DNA of 64,000 bases from an uncultured Acidimicrobiales bacterium (GCA_905480195.1 CAJQPN010000003.1:62001-126000); one strand, 5' to 3'; shown: positions 26,238-35,748, counted from the first letter of the stretch. Notes: generated by a model from the sequence alone, not told the origin. Numbers and translations are program-made.

Positions 26238-28973
26238 ATGGCGGGTACGGTCCCCTGCGTGCGCGGCTCCTTTTCCCCCAACGGGACGTCCGCCGATCGC
26301 CCCCGCCTCATCACCCGCCCAGCGCTCGCCGCTGCGGGTCGGCCGCAGGTGACGGTGATCGTCTGGCTTCTTCTTCTCGTAACCGGCGTCTACGCCTACA
26401 CAACTGGCCTCGCTCGCGAGGGTTTCCCCCCGGTCAACCTTCCGATCGCAGTGGTCAACGCTCCCTACTTCGTCGACGACGAACACATCGTCGACCAGAC
26501 GCTCGCCGTTCCCGTGTACGAGGCGTATCGCAACCTCGAGGGAGTCGAGTCGATCTCAACATTCAGCCGGCCCGATGGCTTCGCAGCCGTTATTGAGTTC
26601 GACACATCGTATTCGTCGGCAGCAGGTGTCACAGCCCTCATGGCCGCCACTCCCCCATTGCTGCCCGACGGCGTCGAACTGTCGATCGAAGCAGTCGATG
26701 CGACAAAATTCCTCGAGAGCTACGACCTTGTCGTCACGGTGATTGGCCCGCCCGCTGCAACACCCGAAGCGCTTGAGGCCCAGGCTGCGATCGTGGCGGA
26801 AGCGCTCGTACCGCTCGAAACCGTTGAGGCGACAGAGGTCGTCGAGTTATTGACCGAGTCGATAGATCCGGTGATGGGTGCGCCGGTGATTCGCAGAACG
26901 GCGTACACCCGTTACGCCGAACAGGGCAATGCTGCCGGCACCGAATCGGTGCTGGTCGGCGTGATCCGCTACCTCGACGCCGATGCCGACGTCCTCGACT
27001 TCTCCGACGAGATCCAGAACCGTCTCGATGCCGGACTCGGTCTCGATCCCGACTACCGCGCCGTGATCGGCGCCGACTTTGCGAGCGACGTCCGTGCGCA
27101 GCTCAGCAACCTCACGAGCAACCTACTCGTCGGCCTCATCGCCGTTGCGGTGGTGAGCTACCTGCTGATCGGTTGGCGTACTGCGCTCGTCACCGCCGTG
27201 TTCATGGCGACCGTGATGCTCGTCACGATGATCGGTCTGTGGGTCATCGGCTACTCACTGAACACGATCACCTTCTTCGCGTTGGTCCTCACCTTGGGCT
27301 TGCTCGTCGACGATGCGATCGTGATCAGTGAGTCGATCGATGCCAACCGTGACGATGGCGATATCGACAACGCTGCGAGCCTCGGTATTGTGCGCCGCGC
27401 GCTCGATCGGGTGGGGGCGGCCTCGTTCGCTGGCACGCTCTCGACGTTGACCGTCTTCGCTCCGATGGCGTTCGTTACCGGGATCCTCGGTGAGTTCATC
27501 CGACCGGTACCAATCACGGTGATGGTCACACTCGCACTCTCGTTCGTCCTCTCGATCACGCTCATTCCGGCACTCGGGCGCCTGGTCATCCTCGGTGGCC
27601 GGTCCGAGGGCCCACTCGTCGGCGCTCAGCGTCTCATGAGTCGCTCACTGGCACGCCTCGCCCGCTATCCGTCGGGCAACGGTTGGAAGGGTCGTGCGGC
27701 CGGTGCGGGAGTGTTCCTTGGCGCGATCCTGCTGATCCTGCTCGGTGTGGGGGCTGCCGGTCGCGTCGGTTTCAACATCTTCCCGCCAGCCAAGGACTCC
27801 AACCAACTGCAGGTAAGCGTCGAGTTCGACCCCGGAACTACCATCGACGACGCCAGGAAGATCCAAGCCGAAATCGACGAAGTCGTGATCGAAGCGCTCG
27901 GCAACGACCTCGAGCGCTACCAGGTGATCGAGGGCAACTTGCGCAGGGCGTTTGCGTTCGTTGAACTGACGCCGTTCAGTGACCGGTCAACCTCCTCCCC
28001 CATCTACGCCGAGCGAATTGAAGCGGCGACCGCAGACATCGAGGGCGTTCGGGTCGGTTCCAACCCGGTCAGTAATGGACCGCCCGCACTCGATTTTCCG
28101 TTCCGGGCGCAGATCGTGTTCGAGCCAGGCCAAGAGGCTGCGGCGCTCGATCTGGCCAACGAGATCGCAACAACCCTGCCGGGCATGATCGTCAACAAAC
28201 CAACGGGTGATCTGACCACGGTCGGTACCACGTTCGTGGCATCTGCTGAGCAGGTATGGCGCGTCAACGGCGAATCGACGATCGAGGTGCGTTCTCAGTT
28301 CGACACGGACGACACCACCGGCAACCTGACCGCAGCCGAAACGCTCTTGAAGCAGCTCTACCCGGCCGATGCGCTTCGAGCCCGAGGACTCGATGCCGGC
28401 GCTCTCGAGTTCGACTTCGGCCTCGAGTCTGACAACCAAGATGATTTCGCCGCACTCGGCGTGGCCCTCGTCGCTGCGATCATCCTCACGATCTTGTTCC
28501 TCACGCTGCAGTTCCGCTCGCTGATCCAACCGCTCTTGGTGTTTCTCGCTGTGCCGTTCAGCTTCTTCGGCGTCTTCACCCTGCTCGAACGTACGGACAA
28601 CCCACTGAGCTTTTTCGTGATGGTTGGCTTCATTGCATTGATCGGTGTCGCCGTCAACAACACGATCCTGCTCGTCGACGCCGCGAACCAGGAGCGGCGA
28701 GCTGGAGCGACCCCTGCCGAGGCCATCGGGACGGCGATCGAACGCCGCTTCCGACCGCTCCTCGTGACGACGGCGACGACCGTGGCGGGCCTCTTACCGT
28801 TGGCCCTCGCCGACCCCTTCTGGGAGTCATTGTGTTTCGTACTGATCGGCGGTCTCGTCAGCTCCACATTCTTGGTGCTGACGGCGTTCCCTGCGATGTA
28901 CCTCGGCGTTGCTGCAGTGCGATCACGGATCCGAAGGCTTTTCGGCCGTCGCGACGCCTTTGCGACGCACTGA
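26238..28973 (+). CDS. RND-family efflux transporter (AcrB/HAE1-like)
   Basis: This 911-residue membrane protein has the RND plan: a transmembrane helix near 38-55, a large external loop, helices from about 295 to 470 with LLVDDAIVISESID (a conserved aspartate pair in helix 4), a second helix and loop, and a final helical bundle with GVAVNNTILLVDAAN. The repeat halves and FAGTLSTLTVFAPMAFVTGILGEF are AcrB-like. It is about 130 residues shorter than AcrB, mostly in the external loops. No membrane-fusion or outer-membrane partner is encoded nearby, so it is probably a stand-alone exporter; the substrate is unknown. Confidence 0.88.
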   Translation: MAGTVPCVRGSFSPNGTSADRPRLITRPALAAAGRPQVTVIVWLLLLVTGVYAYTTGLAREGFPPVNLPIAVVNAPYFVDDEHIVDQTLAVPVYEAYRNLEGVESISTFSRPDGFAAVIEFDTSYSSAAGVTALMAATPPLLPDGVELSIEAVDATKFLESYDLVVTVIGPPAATPEALEAQAAIVAEALVPLETVEATEVVELLTESIDPVMGAPVIRRTAYTRYAEQGNAAGTESVLVGVIRYLDADADVLDFSDEIQNRLDAGLGLDPDYRAVIGADFASDVRAQLSNLTSNLLVGLIAVAVVSYLLIGWRTALVTAVFMATVMLVTMIGLWVIGYSLNTITFFALVLTLGLLVDDAIVISESIDANRDDGDIDNAASLGIVRRALDRVGAASFAGTLSTLTVFAPMAFVTGILGEFIRPVPITVMVTLALSFVLSITLIPALGRLVILGGRSEGPLVGAQRLMSRSLARLARYPSGNGWKGRAAGAGVFLGAILLILLGVGAAGRVGFNIFPPAKDSNQLQVSVEFDPGTTIDDARKIQAEIDEVVIEALGNDLERYQVIEGNLRRAFAFVELTPFSDRSTSSPIYAERIEAATADIEGVRVGSNPVSNGPPALDFPFRAQIVFEPGQEAAALDLANEIATTLPGMIVNKPTGDLTTVGTTFVASAEQVWRVNGESTIEVRSQFDTDDTTGNLTAAETLLKQLYPADALRARGLDAGALEFDFGLESDNQDDFAALGVALVAAIILTILFLTLQFRSLIQPLLVFLAVPFSFFGVFTLLERTDNPLSFFVMVGFIALIGVAVNNTILLVDAANQERRAGATPAEAIGTAIERRFRPLLVTTATTVAGLLPLALADPFWESLCFVLIGGLVSSTFLVLTAFPAMYLGVAAVRSRIRRLFGRRDAFATH

Positions 28974-28985
28974 AACGCCTCCGTT

Positions 28986-29204
28986 TCAAAACAGCAACAG
29001 CATGCCCTCCACCGCCCGCCACAGCAGGTAGGCGCCAGCTGCAACGACACCAACCCAAAAATGCCATGGCGTGGCTGGGATCTCTTGGGTTTCGTGACGG
29101 ACACCCGGCGTGCCCTCGAGCGGCACACCACAGTCGGGGCATGCGCCGTCTGTGCCAACGGAGGTGGGCGTCCAGTTCTTCTCGCACGGCTCGCACCAGG
29201 GCAC
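28986..29204 (-). CDS. small zinc-ribbon membrane protein
   Basis: This 72-residue protein starts MPWCEPCEKNW and has a four-cysteine zinc ribbon (Cys4, Cys7, Cys22, Cys25). It ends with one hydrophobic helix at about 48-70. The pattern of ribbon plus a single C-terminal anchor is common in uncharacterised actinobacterial proteins. Function unknown. It lies downstream of the SpoIIE phosphatase gene, separated by a hairpin. Confidence 0.75.
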   Translation of the reverse strand: MPWCEPCEKNWTPTSVGTDGACPDCGVPLEGTPGVRHETQEIPATPWHFWVGVVAAGAYLLWRAVEGMLLLF

Positions 29205-29247
29205 GGGATGAGGTTACGAGGAGCGAAGTCCGTTCTGCATCCCGAGT

Positions 29248-29270
29248 TGCCTCGCAGGTCCTGCGAGGCA
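29248..29270. terminator. perfect 10-bp hairpin after the phosphatase gene
   Basis: TGCCTCGCAG and its exact complement flank a three-base loop. It lies 10 bases past the stop of the minus-strand SpoIIE-type gene. There is no T-run, so termination efficiency is uncertain. Confidence 0.6.
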
Positions 29271-29280
29271 GTGGGGAGTC

Positions 29281-30366
29281 TCAGTCGCGGCGGACGACCA
29301 TGATTGCCGTGTCGTCATCAATGGCGCCACCCGCGTGGTCCTTGGCTGCGTCGAGCAGCGCCTTGCACAAAACGTCGGGTGGAGCGTTGAGTTCGCGCTC
29401 GGCGGTCTTGATGATTCGATCTTCACCGAACAACGAGCCCGCAGCCCGTGCCTCGGCCAAACCGTCGGTGTACATGACGACAAGATCACCCGACTCCATC
29501 GGGATCTCGCGAGAGAAGTAGTGGGCCTCCGGGTCGAGCATGAGCAGTGGGCCGGTGGACCGAAGCGGCAATACCCCCTCTTCCTGGAACAAGAAGACCG
29601 CTGGGTGGCCGGCAGACGCGTAGCGAAGCGTGCCTGCCTCGGTGTCGAAGACGACCACTGCGCACGAGATGAACTCCTCGTTTCGGTCGCCGGACGAGAG
29701 CTGTTCGTTGAGCTCTTCGAACGCCTGCGCAGGGACACGGAACTGACGCAAGAAGACTCGCAGTAGATACTTGGCTTGAAACGCAGTGATCGACGACTCG
29801 ATCCCATGCCCGGCCACATCACCGATCACGGCAGCGACGCGAGTAGGACCGACTCGGTGAACGTCGAAGAAGTCCCCGGCCATCAGACCCGAACCAGCCT
29901 GATAGACCCGGCCAATTTCGAAGCCTGCAAAGTCGGGGACTTCCTCAGGCGCAAGACGGGCAGCCCACGCCTTCGGTGCAAGTTGCTCCTGCTCAAGCGC
30001 TTCGCCGGCTCGTCGTTCCAAGTCCCAACGGTTTCGAGCCATTCGAGATTCGCGGACCGATAGGCGAGCCCACCAGAGTGAAACGAGTGCTGGGATCGCC
30101 ATGACACTGAGAACCACGGTGACAGCGGACTCACCGAAGAAGCCCATCACGGCAGCTACGGGAGCGAGCAGGGCGTACACAATGGCCGAGTGAGCCTCCT
30201 TGCGGAACGCAGAGAAGGCGAGGGAGTGTGCTTCTACGTCGCGGTTGGCGTCGGCGTCGATCAAGCGCACGACGCGATGCCGTAGGCGGGCTGAGCGCAC
30301 ATAGACCAGTGACGCTGCGAGACAAACGACAGCGACGCCGGTGAGAACAGACTGGGTGATGGTCAC
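29281..30366 (-). CDS. membrane-bound SpoIIE-type PP2C phosphatase
   Basis: The 361-residue protein has three N-terminal hydrophobic segments at about 5-22, 60-77 and 82-100. A short linker and a SpoIIE/PP2C-type serine phosphatase domain from about 145 to 361 follow. Metal-binding motifs are present: GDFFDV at 164-169, GDVAGHG at 182-188, YTDGLAEAR and DDDTAIMVVR. Such proteins usually dephosphorylate anti-anti-sigma factors in partner-switching systems, but no anti-sigma or STAS gene is adjacent. Confidence 0.9.
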   Translation of the reverse strand: MTITQSVLTGVAVVCLAASLVYVRSARLRHRVVRLIDADANRDVEAHSLAFSAFRKEAHSAIVYALLAPVAAVMGFFGESAVTVVLSVMAIPALVSLWWARLSVRESRMARNRWDLERRAGEALEQEQLAPKAWAARLAPEEVPDFAGFEIGRVYQAGSGLMAGDFFDVHRVGPTRVAAVIGDVAGHGIESSITAFQAKYLLRVFLRQFRVPAQAFEELNEQLSSGDRNEEFISCAVVVFDTEAGTLRYASAGHPAVFLFQEEGVLPLRSTGPLLMLDPEAHYFSREIPMESGDLVVMYTDGLAEARAAGSLFGEDRIIKTAERELNAPPDVLCKALLDAAKDHAGGAIDDDTAIMVVRRD

Positions 30367-30412
30367 AGGAGCCTCCTTCCGAGGAAGGTGACGTCATCGT
30401 AGCGGGTTGAAG

Positions 30413-31720
30413 TCAGTCGTTGCGGCGCCGTACCCGGAGCTTGATTGGCGTCGAACCGAGATCGAAGTCTTCGCGGAGCTTGCGTTCAAGGTATCTGATG
30501 TAGGTCGGCGGCAACTCACGGTTTGCGAACAGTGTGAACGTCGGGGGGTCGGTCGCTCCCTGGGTGGCGTACAAGACACGAGCACCGTGCGGTGCAGGTT
30601 GGGCCGACTGGGCAGCCCGAATCGACTTGTTCACGTCGCGGGTCGGGATACGGGTGCGGTAATCACCGATCGCCTGCTGCAATTGGGGCCACAGACGGTT
30701 GACACCCTTGCCCGACAGGGCGGACATTCGAAGCACGGGTGGGCTGCCAAGGAAGCCCAGTTTGCGTTCGACATCGCTTCCGACCTTCTCCCGCTGCTCG
30801 GTGTTGAGGAGTTCCCATTTGTTGAGGATGATCACGATCGGGCAGCCAGCGCCATCGACGCGCTCCGCGAGCCGCTGATCTTGATGGGTGACTCCGCTGG
30901 TCGCATCGATCACGAGGAGCGCAACGTCGGATTTGTCAACCGCCTTGAGTGCACGCACCAAGGAGTAATACTCGGTGTCCTCGTCGATCCTGGCCTTGCG
31001 TCGCATCCCCGCCGTATCGACGAAGCGGATCGGCCCAGTCTCGGTCTCGACGATCGTGTCGATCGCGTCGCGAGTGGTGCCCGGACGGTCGTGAACGACG
31101 GCCCGCTCCTCTCCAATCAAGCGGTTGAAGAGTGTGGACTTGCCGACGTTGGGTCGACCAACCAACGACACCGAGTAAAGCTCAGGATCGTCGAGAAGCG
31201 GGGTCTCCGGCTCTTGGTCGCTACCTTCAGGCAAGAGCGTGACCAGATGATCGAGAAGGTCACCGGTGCCTTTGCCGTGGAGCGCACTCACCGGGAACGG
31301 GTCACCGAGGCCTAGGCCCATGAACTCCCAGATCGCTGCCTCGTGACCGGCATCGTCGACCTTGTTGGCGACCACGATCACCGGTGTCTCGCTGCGACGA
31401 AGCAGCAAGGCGACCCGCTCGTCCTCAGGGGTCACGCCAACCGCTGCATCGACGACGAGTACCACCACCTCAGCGGCCTGCATCGCCTGCTCGGATTGAG
31501 CGCTGACCTTGTCGTCGAGGGAGTCACCATCGGCAATCCAGCCCCCGGTGTCGATCAGCGTGAAGTGGTGGCCTTGCCATTCCCCATCGACGGCCTTTCG
31601 ATCTCGAGTGACGCCGGGGCGCTCCTCAACGATCGCTTCGCGACGCCCAATAACCCGATTCACCAGCGTGGATTTGCCCACGTTTGGACGACCGACGATG
31701 GCGACGACAGGTGAGTTCAT
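30413..31720 (-). CDS. der: ribosome-assembly GTPase Der (EngA)
   Basis: Der has two consecutive GTPase domains and a C-terminal KH-like domain and is needed for 50S assembly. Both P-loops GRPNVGKST are present, at 10-18 and near 178, each with its RPGVTRD or RPGTTRD switch region and NKW/NKVD motif. The 435-residue length is normal. The start overlaps the stop of the DUF512 gene by four bases, and the pair is a recurring neighbourhood in Firmicutes as well. Confidence 0.96.
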   Translation of the reverse strand: MNSPVVAIVGRPNVGKSTLVNRVIGRREAIVEERPGVTRDRKAVDGEWQGHHFTLIDTGGWIADGDSLDDKVSAQSEQAMQAAEVVVLVVDAAVGVTPEDERVALLLRRSETPVIVVANKVDDAGHEAAIWEFMGLGLGDPFPVSALHGKGTGDLLDHLVTLLPEGSDQEPETPLLDDPELYSVSLVGRPNVGKSTLFNRLIGEERAVVHDRPGTTRDAIDTIVETETGPIRFVDTAGMRRKARIDEDTEYYSLVRALKAVDKSDVALLVIDATSGVTHQDQRLAERVDGAGCPIVIILNKWELLNTEQREKVGSDVERKLGFLGSPPVLRMSALSGKGVNRLWPQLQQAIGDYRTRIPTRDVNKSIRAAQSAQPAPHGARVLYATQGATDPPTFTLFANRELPPTYIRYLERKLREDFDLGSTPIKLRVRRRND

Positions 31721-33117
31721 ATTCGTTCCAATGCGGTGCGGAGGGCGGTGCCGTCGGTCGAAATCACATCGACCGGGCGCGGGAGGTCGGCCACGTTCAT
31801 GCCGTCGAGGAAAACCCCACGACTCAAGCAGACATCCGGCAGAAGATAGCGGTGCCCTTCGGGTTCTTCCTCTAGGACACGGGCAACGTCCTCGCCGACC
31901 ATCAGGCCAGTGACACCGATGTTGCCTCCGAAAAAATCGTTGGGCACCGGAATCACCCGGACGTCAGACCGTCCGACCGAAGCGACCAACGGCGTGATGA
32001 TCGGTGCCCCGAGTGTGCCGGTGAGGATCCCAATCGGCGCATCGCGGCGCACCGACAGTGATACGGGCGTCGGTTCGACGGTGCCGCTGGAAACAGCAAG
32101 AGCCGGCGAGCCATCTCGCGGCGCCCGATAACCGTCGGCCGGGGCACCATCGACCCACGCGAAGAAGCCGGCCCTGGGTCCCGTCGCCTCGGTGATGGTC
32201 GGATCGTGGAACTCGAGTTCAAGAGTGCGGGCCATGCCGATGCCGTCCTCGTGCATCGCGAACCCCTCGTATGTGTCGGCCGCAGGAAAAGGCTGATCTG
32301 CCATCAGGTAGTACTCGTCGGCAGCAAACACCATTCGCCTGCCGAGCGCTGCGAGGAAACGCTCTTGCCACTCGACGACGAGATCGACGACCCGTTGCGC
32401 TTCTCCAAGCGTGTGCTCACGCATGCGAGGCTGGGTGGAGAACCTTGAGATGCCCAGCGGCACGACGGAGACCGACGAAAGCTCTGGAAATCGCTCGAGT
32501 ACGCCGGCGAGCGTGTCGTCGAGCACGGCGCCGTCGTTGACGCCGGGGCACACGACGATCTGTCCGTGGATCTCGATGCCGTGGTCGAGGAGCGCTCGCA
32601 ACCAGCGCAGCGAGACGGCACCTCGTCGATTTTGCAGAATGTCAGCTCGTACGTCGGGATCAGTTGCGTGGATCGAGACATTGAGCGGCGAGAGTCGCTC
32701 GGTGAGGACCCGCTCGAGATCGAGTTCGGTGAACCGAGTGAGTGTCGTGAAGTTGCCGTACAGAAACGAGAGTCGGTAGTCGTCGTCCTTGAGGTAGAGC
32801 GATCGCCGCATGCCTTTCGGCAACTGATGGATGAAGCAGAATTCGCAATGATTGTCGCAGGTCTGAACCTTGTCGAAGATGGCGGCGTGCACCTCGGCAC
32901 CCATCGGTTCACCGAACTGCTTCTGGACGATCACGTCGAAACGTCGCTCGTCGCGAACGACGACCAATGGCACCTCCGCGTCGTCGGTGAGGAGCTGCCA
33001 ACGAATGACGTCGCGCGGTACCTCGCCGTTGACCGCAACGATTTCATCACCGGGTTCGAGACCTGCCCGAGCCGCAGGTGAGTCGGGCTCGATCGCCACC
33101 ACGCGCGGACTGCTCAC
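31717..33117 (-). CDS. DUF512 radical-SAM-type iron-sulfur protein with PDZ
   Basis: The 466-residue protein begins with a PDZ-like domain (about 5-65, VVAIEPDSPAARAGLEPGDEIVAVNG). A radical-SAM-like core follows with the cluster motif C-x3-C-x2-C at Cys87, Cys91 and Cys94 (TCDNHCEFCF). DUF512 makes up the C-terminal half with FGGNIGVTGLMVGEDV. The biochemical activity of this family is unknown. Overlap with der suggests a role in ribosome assembly or translation, but that is inference. Confidence 0.88.
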   Translation of the reverse strand: MSSPRVVAIEPDSPAARAGLEPGDEIVAVNGEVPRDVIRWQLLTDDAEVPLVVVRDERRFDVIVQKQFGEPMGAEVHAAIFDKVQTCDNHCEFCFIHQLPKGMRRSLYLKDDDYRLSFLYGNFTTLTRFTELDLERVLTERLSPLNVSIHATDPDVRADILQNRRGAVSLRWLRALLDHGIEIHGQIVVCPGVNDGAVLDDTLAGVLERFPELSSVSVVPLGISRFSTQPRMREHTLGEAQRVVDLVVEWQERFLAALGRRMVFAADEYYLMADQPFPAADTYEGFAMHEDGIGMARTLELEFHDPTITEATGPRAGFFAWVDGAPADGYRAPRDGSPALAVSSGTVEPTPVSLSVRRDAPIGILTGTLGAPIITPLVASVGRSDVRVIPVPNDFFGGNIGVTGLMVGEDVARVLEEEPEGHRYLLPDVCLSRGVFLDGMNVADLPRPVDVISTDGTALRTALERI

Positions 33118-33197
33118 CTCAACAGGCTAGCCCTCCGACAGTGAACCATTGCGAAGATCTGATAGCTTTTCATGTGGTCTCATGTTATCGTGATCGA

Positions 33198-34304
33198 ATG
33201 CACGACCGGTTGAACTCCACTGCGATGACCGTAACCCTGCACAATGATCGGCTCATTGCCGTTCGTTCGGCCTACGAATCCGCCGACTGCGCTCGAATGC
33301 GCCACGAGGCCGACATCCTGCGCCGACTGGATCATCCCGGACTCGTTCGCCTCGTCGATCACACCGAGGGACCACCGGCGCGTATCCGCACGGTCTTCGT
33401 TGGTCCCGACAGTTGGTCCAGCAAACCCCCCATCGACGAGCAAGTCGCTTCATCGCTCTCCGCCGCTCTTGCGACTGTCGCCGACATCCACGACTCGGGT
33501 CTCACCCACGGCGACATCCGAGCCGAACACGTCCTCGTCGACTCCGCCGGGAGACCAGTCCTTTGCGGGCTCGCCCGGGCGAGGACCGCTGACCCAACCA
33601 CGATCGCCGCCGACGTGGACGCCCTGATTTCGTTGGGCCGGGAGCTCGCTCAGATGGCAGGCGTCGAGCGAGAGGCGATCGAGTCGATCCTCGCAACCCT
33701 TGAGGCAGGCCGAGAGGATCTGCGGGGAACGGTGCGCAGCCTCGACCGACGGCGGCTTCCACCAGCCGCACCCGCTACCCCGACCGATCGACGCGCCGTC
33801 GTCGCGGCCTGTGGCCTCCTCGCTGCGGTGAGCATCGTGGCAGTCGTCGCCATCGTGGTGCTGCGCTCCACGGGTGGCGCTGTCCCAGCGGCGACAGCAT
33901 CCAGGCCGCTCCTGGACCCAAAGCCCACAGACGTCACCGTGCCAACCGCCACGGTGTCACCAGCTGTTGCGCCGGCCGATCGCCCGACAGCTCCAAAAAC
34001 AGTGACGGATGCAGTCAACCTGTTCCGTGATGGCCGGCGCTACACCCTCGGCCGTTCGGGAGACATCATCGTGACGGGTGACTGGAGCTGCGACGGCACC
34101 CCGACACCCGCACTCCTTCGGCCAGAGACGGGGGAGGTAGCCGTGTTCGCCGACTGGCCAGCCGTGAACGCGACCGTCCCACCAGCCGTCTCCACTGTCG
34201 TCGATGGAGCGATCGACCTCGTCGCAACCGATCAGGAATGCCCGCTGCTGCGCGTTGCCACTGCGACCGGATCTCGCTTGATCACTCTCTCGGAGTCCTC
34301 ATGA
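33198..34304 (+). CDS. membrane pseudokinase-like protein
   Basis: The 368-residue protein has an N-terminal kinase-like domain: RHEADILRRLDHPGLVRLVDH at 35-55 and a catalytic-loop-like HGDIRAEHVL at 104-113. The metal-binding DFG site is replaced by Cys-Gly-Leu at 123-125 and the usual Asn of the catalytic loop is His111. One hydrophobic helix follows at about 200-222, then a Thr/Pro-rich linker and an outside domain with two cysteines. It is likely catalytically weak or inactive. The next gene, encoding a LysM protein, overlaps its stop by four bases. The start is the ATG at 33198. Confidence 0.8.
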   Translation: MHDRLNSTAMTVTLHNDRLIAVRSAYESADCARMRHEADILRRLDHPGLVRLVDHTEGPPARIRTVFVGPDSWSSKPPIDEQVASSLSAALATVADIHDSGLTHGDIRAEHVLVDSAGRPVLCGLARARTADPTTIAADVDALISLGRELAQMAGVEREAIESILATLEAGREDLRGTVRSLDRRRLPPAAPATPTDRRAVVAACGLLAAVSIVAVVAIVVLRSTGGAVPAATASRPLLDPKPTDVTVPTATVSPAVAPADRPTAPKTVTDAVNLFRDGRRYTLGRSGDIIVTGDWSCDGTPTPALLRPETGEVAVFADWPAVNATVPPAVSTVVDGAIDLVATDQECPLLRVATATGSRLITLSESS

Positions 34305-35062
34305 AACACTCAGAGCCACTCAGAATCGTGCTCGTAGCCCTCGTCGGTATGGTCGCACTCGCGGCCATCCCTACCCCAGCGCTACCGAGAACAGTCACCT
34401 CACCCGCCACCGTGATCGACTGGTGGCGTCTCACCGGACCGGGCGCAGCCACGGCGGTCATCCGCCTCGCTGCGATGCTGGGCCTCATCTATCTGGGCGC
34501 CATCGCTGCGCTCTTCACCATCGGCGGATCGTTTCGACTGGCCTGGCTTCGCCGGCTGGCCTTATTCGCCGCCTCACCGGGTCTTCGCCATCGACTGTCG
34601 GCCGGCGCGCTCACGCTCGCAATCGTGGCAACACCGGCGACGGCGCACTCTCAGACGTCCAACGGCGGCACCTTCGCCGAACGCTCCGACGCCGGTGCCG
34701 AGTCGCACGGACCACCAACCAGGTTTGACCGAGAGCCGATCCTGCTCACCGACATCGGACCAGTGATCGTCGGGCCGATGACCGGCCCCGGCCGCCAAGA
34801 CTCACCACCCGAGCGACACGCCGCTCGGCTTACCCACAACGACGTCGAGAGCAACTCCGGAGAATGGGTCGTCGAGTCCGGTGACCACCTCTGGGCCGTC
34901 GCAGAGCAGACGCTGAAGAGTGCCGGCAACGCAACCGACGTCGACGCCATCGCCTCCTACTGGCGCCGCATGATCGCGGCAAACGAGACGGTTCTCAACG
35001 GCAACCCGGATCTCATTCATGCAGGGCAAATCATCACCCTGCCGCCGGTCAGTCAGGGCTGA
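34301..35062 (+). CDS. LysM-domain membrane protein
   Basis: This 253-residue protein has hydrophobic segments at about 8-25, 52-74 and 100-115. A variable linker and a C-terminal LysM-like domain at about 190-249 follow, with VVESGDHLWAVAEQTL and NPDLIHAGQIITLPP. LysM binds peptidoglycan or chitin-like sugars. Overlap with the pseudokinase gene suggests that the two form a cell-envelope sensing or anchoring pair. Confidence 0.82.
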   Translation: MKHSEPLRIVLVALVGMVALAAIPTPALPRTVTSPATVIDWWRLTGPGAATAVIRLAAMLGLIYLGAIAALFTIGGSFRLAWLRRLALFAASPGLRHRLSAGALTLAIVATPATAHSQTSNGGTFAERSDAGAESHGPPTRFDREPILLTDIGPVIVGPMTGPGRQDSPPERHAARLTHNDVESNSGEWVVESGDHLWAVAEQTLKSAGNATDVDAIASYWRRMIAANETVLNGNPDLIHAGQIITLPPVSQG

Positions 35063-35589
35063 TATGCCAGACCAAGCGCATCGATCCGCAGAGCCGCTTC
35101 GTCGACAGGAGTGCCAAGGATCGCAGCAAGCGCCTGCAGGTCTTGCGAACGGACGGTGAGAACCCGACCATTGAAGTCCTGGCGCTGGACCTGGATCATC
35201 TCGAGATAGCGGTTGAGCATGTCCGCCTCAGGGCCAGAAAGCGCTTCAAGGCGACTGAGATCGATCATGATGGGACCAGACGCGCGAGACGCAGCACTCT
35301 CGGACAGATCGATCACTTCGGAGTCCTCGGCCAACACGCCAAAGCTCGGTCCTATGTCAGGGGGCAAGAGTTGATCGACTGGCACGTTGTAGAAGCGGGC
35401 GAGACGCTGCAGTCGCGGCACCGAGATAGAGCGCTCGCCGCGCTCGTAGGCTCCCAAAACTGACGCCTTGAATTCGTGAACCGAGACCGCCTCAACCTCC
35501 TGAAGTGACAGCCGCTTTTGGCGACGGATCGCTCGAAGTCGCTCGCCGACCCGCTTGCTGTACCCCTGAGTCGTGTTGAGTTCCGTCAT
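35053..35589 (-). CDS. bldD: BldD-like XRE regulator with c-di-GMP signature
   Basis: The 178-residue protein has an XRE helix-turn-helix at about 11-75 (RLRAIRRQKRLSLQEVE, ASVLGAYERGERSISVPRLQRLA). The C-terminal domain matches that of Streptomyces BldD: RQDFNGRVLTVRSQD at 136-150 keeps the RxD-x8-RxxD signature that binds c-di-GMP. BldD-c-di-GMP represses developmental genes in Streptomyces; the role here is open. The start is the ATG at 35589, with GGAGGAG nine bases upstream. Its 3' end overlaps the LysM gene by 10 bases. Confidence 0.88.
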   Translation of the reverse strand: MTELNTTQGYSKRVGERLRAIRRQKRLSLQEVEAVSVHEFKASVLGAYERGERSISVPRLQRLARFYNVPVDQLLPPDIGPSFGVLAEDSEVIDLSESAASRASGPIMIDLSRLEALSGPEADMLNRYLEMIQVQRQDFNGRVLTVRSQDLQALAAILGTPVDEAALRIDALGLAYQP

Positions 35590-35684
35590 GAATCCACTCC
35601 TCCGGCGAGCCGACTCCGGCACACTCTCGTTTGCGCTCTGGAGCAGCGGTGTCTTCACAAAAAGCGAGGAGACCGCTACGCACC

Positions 35685-35695
35685 GTGGTCACCAC
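35685..35695. promoter_or_regulatory. possible operator upstream of the bldD-like gene
   Basis: GTGGT-C-ACCAC is an inverted repeat about 96 bases upstream of the bldD-like start codon. BldD regulates its own gene in Streptomyces, so this is a candidate autoregulatory site. It is not a clear match to the published BldD box. Confidence 0.25.
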
Positions 35696-35748
35696 CGTAG
35701 GCGGATACACAACGAAATTCAACGCTTTCCCACGAAGCGTGGTCGCAG

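Noticed and set aside
24895-26352. Plus-strand open frame of 485 residues through the tRNA-Pro gene
   Set aside because: It is antisense to the LLM gene and crosses a tRNA gene, so it is not coding.
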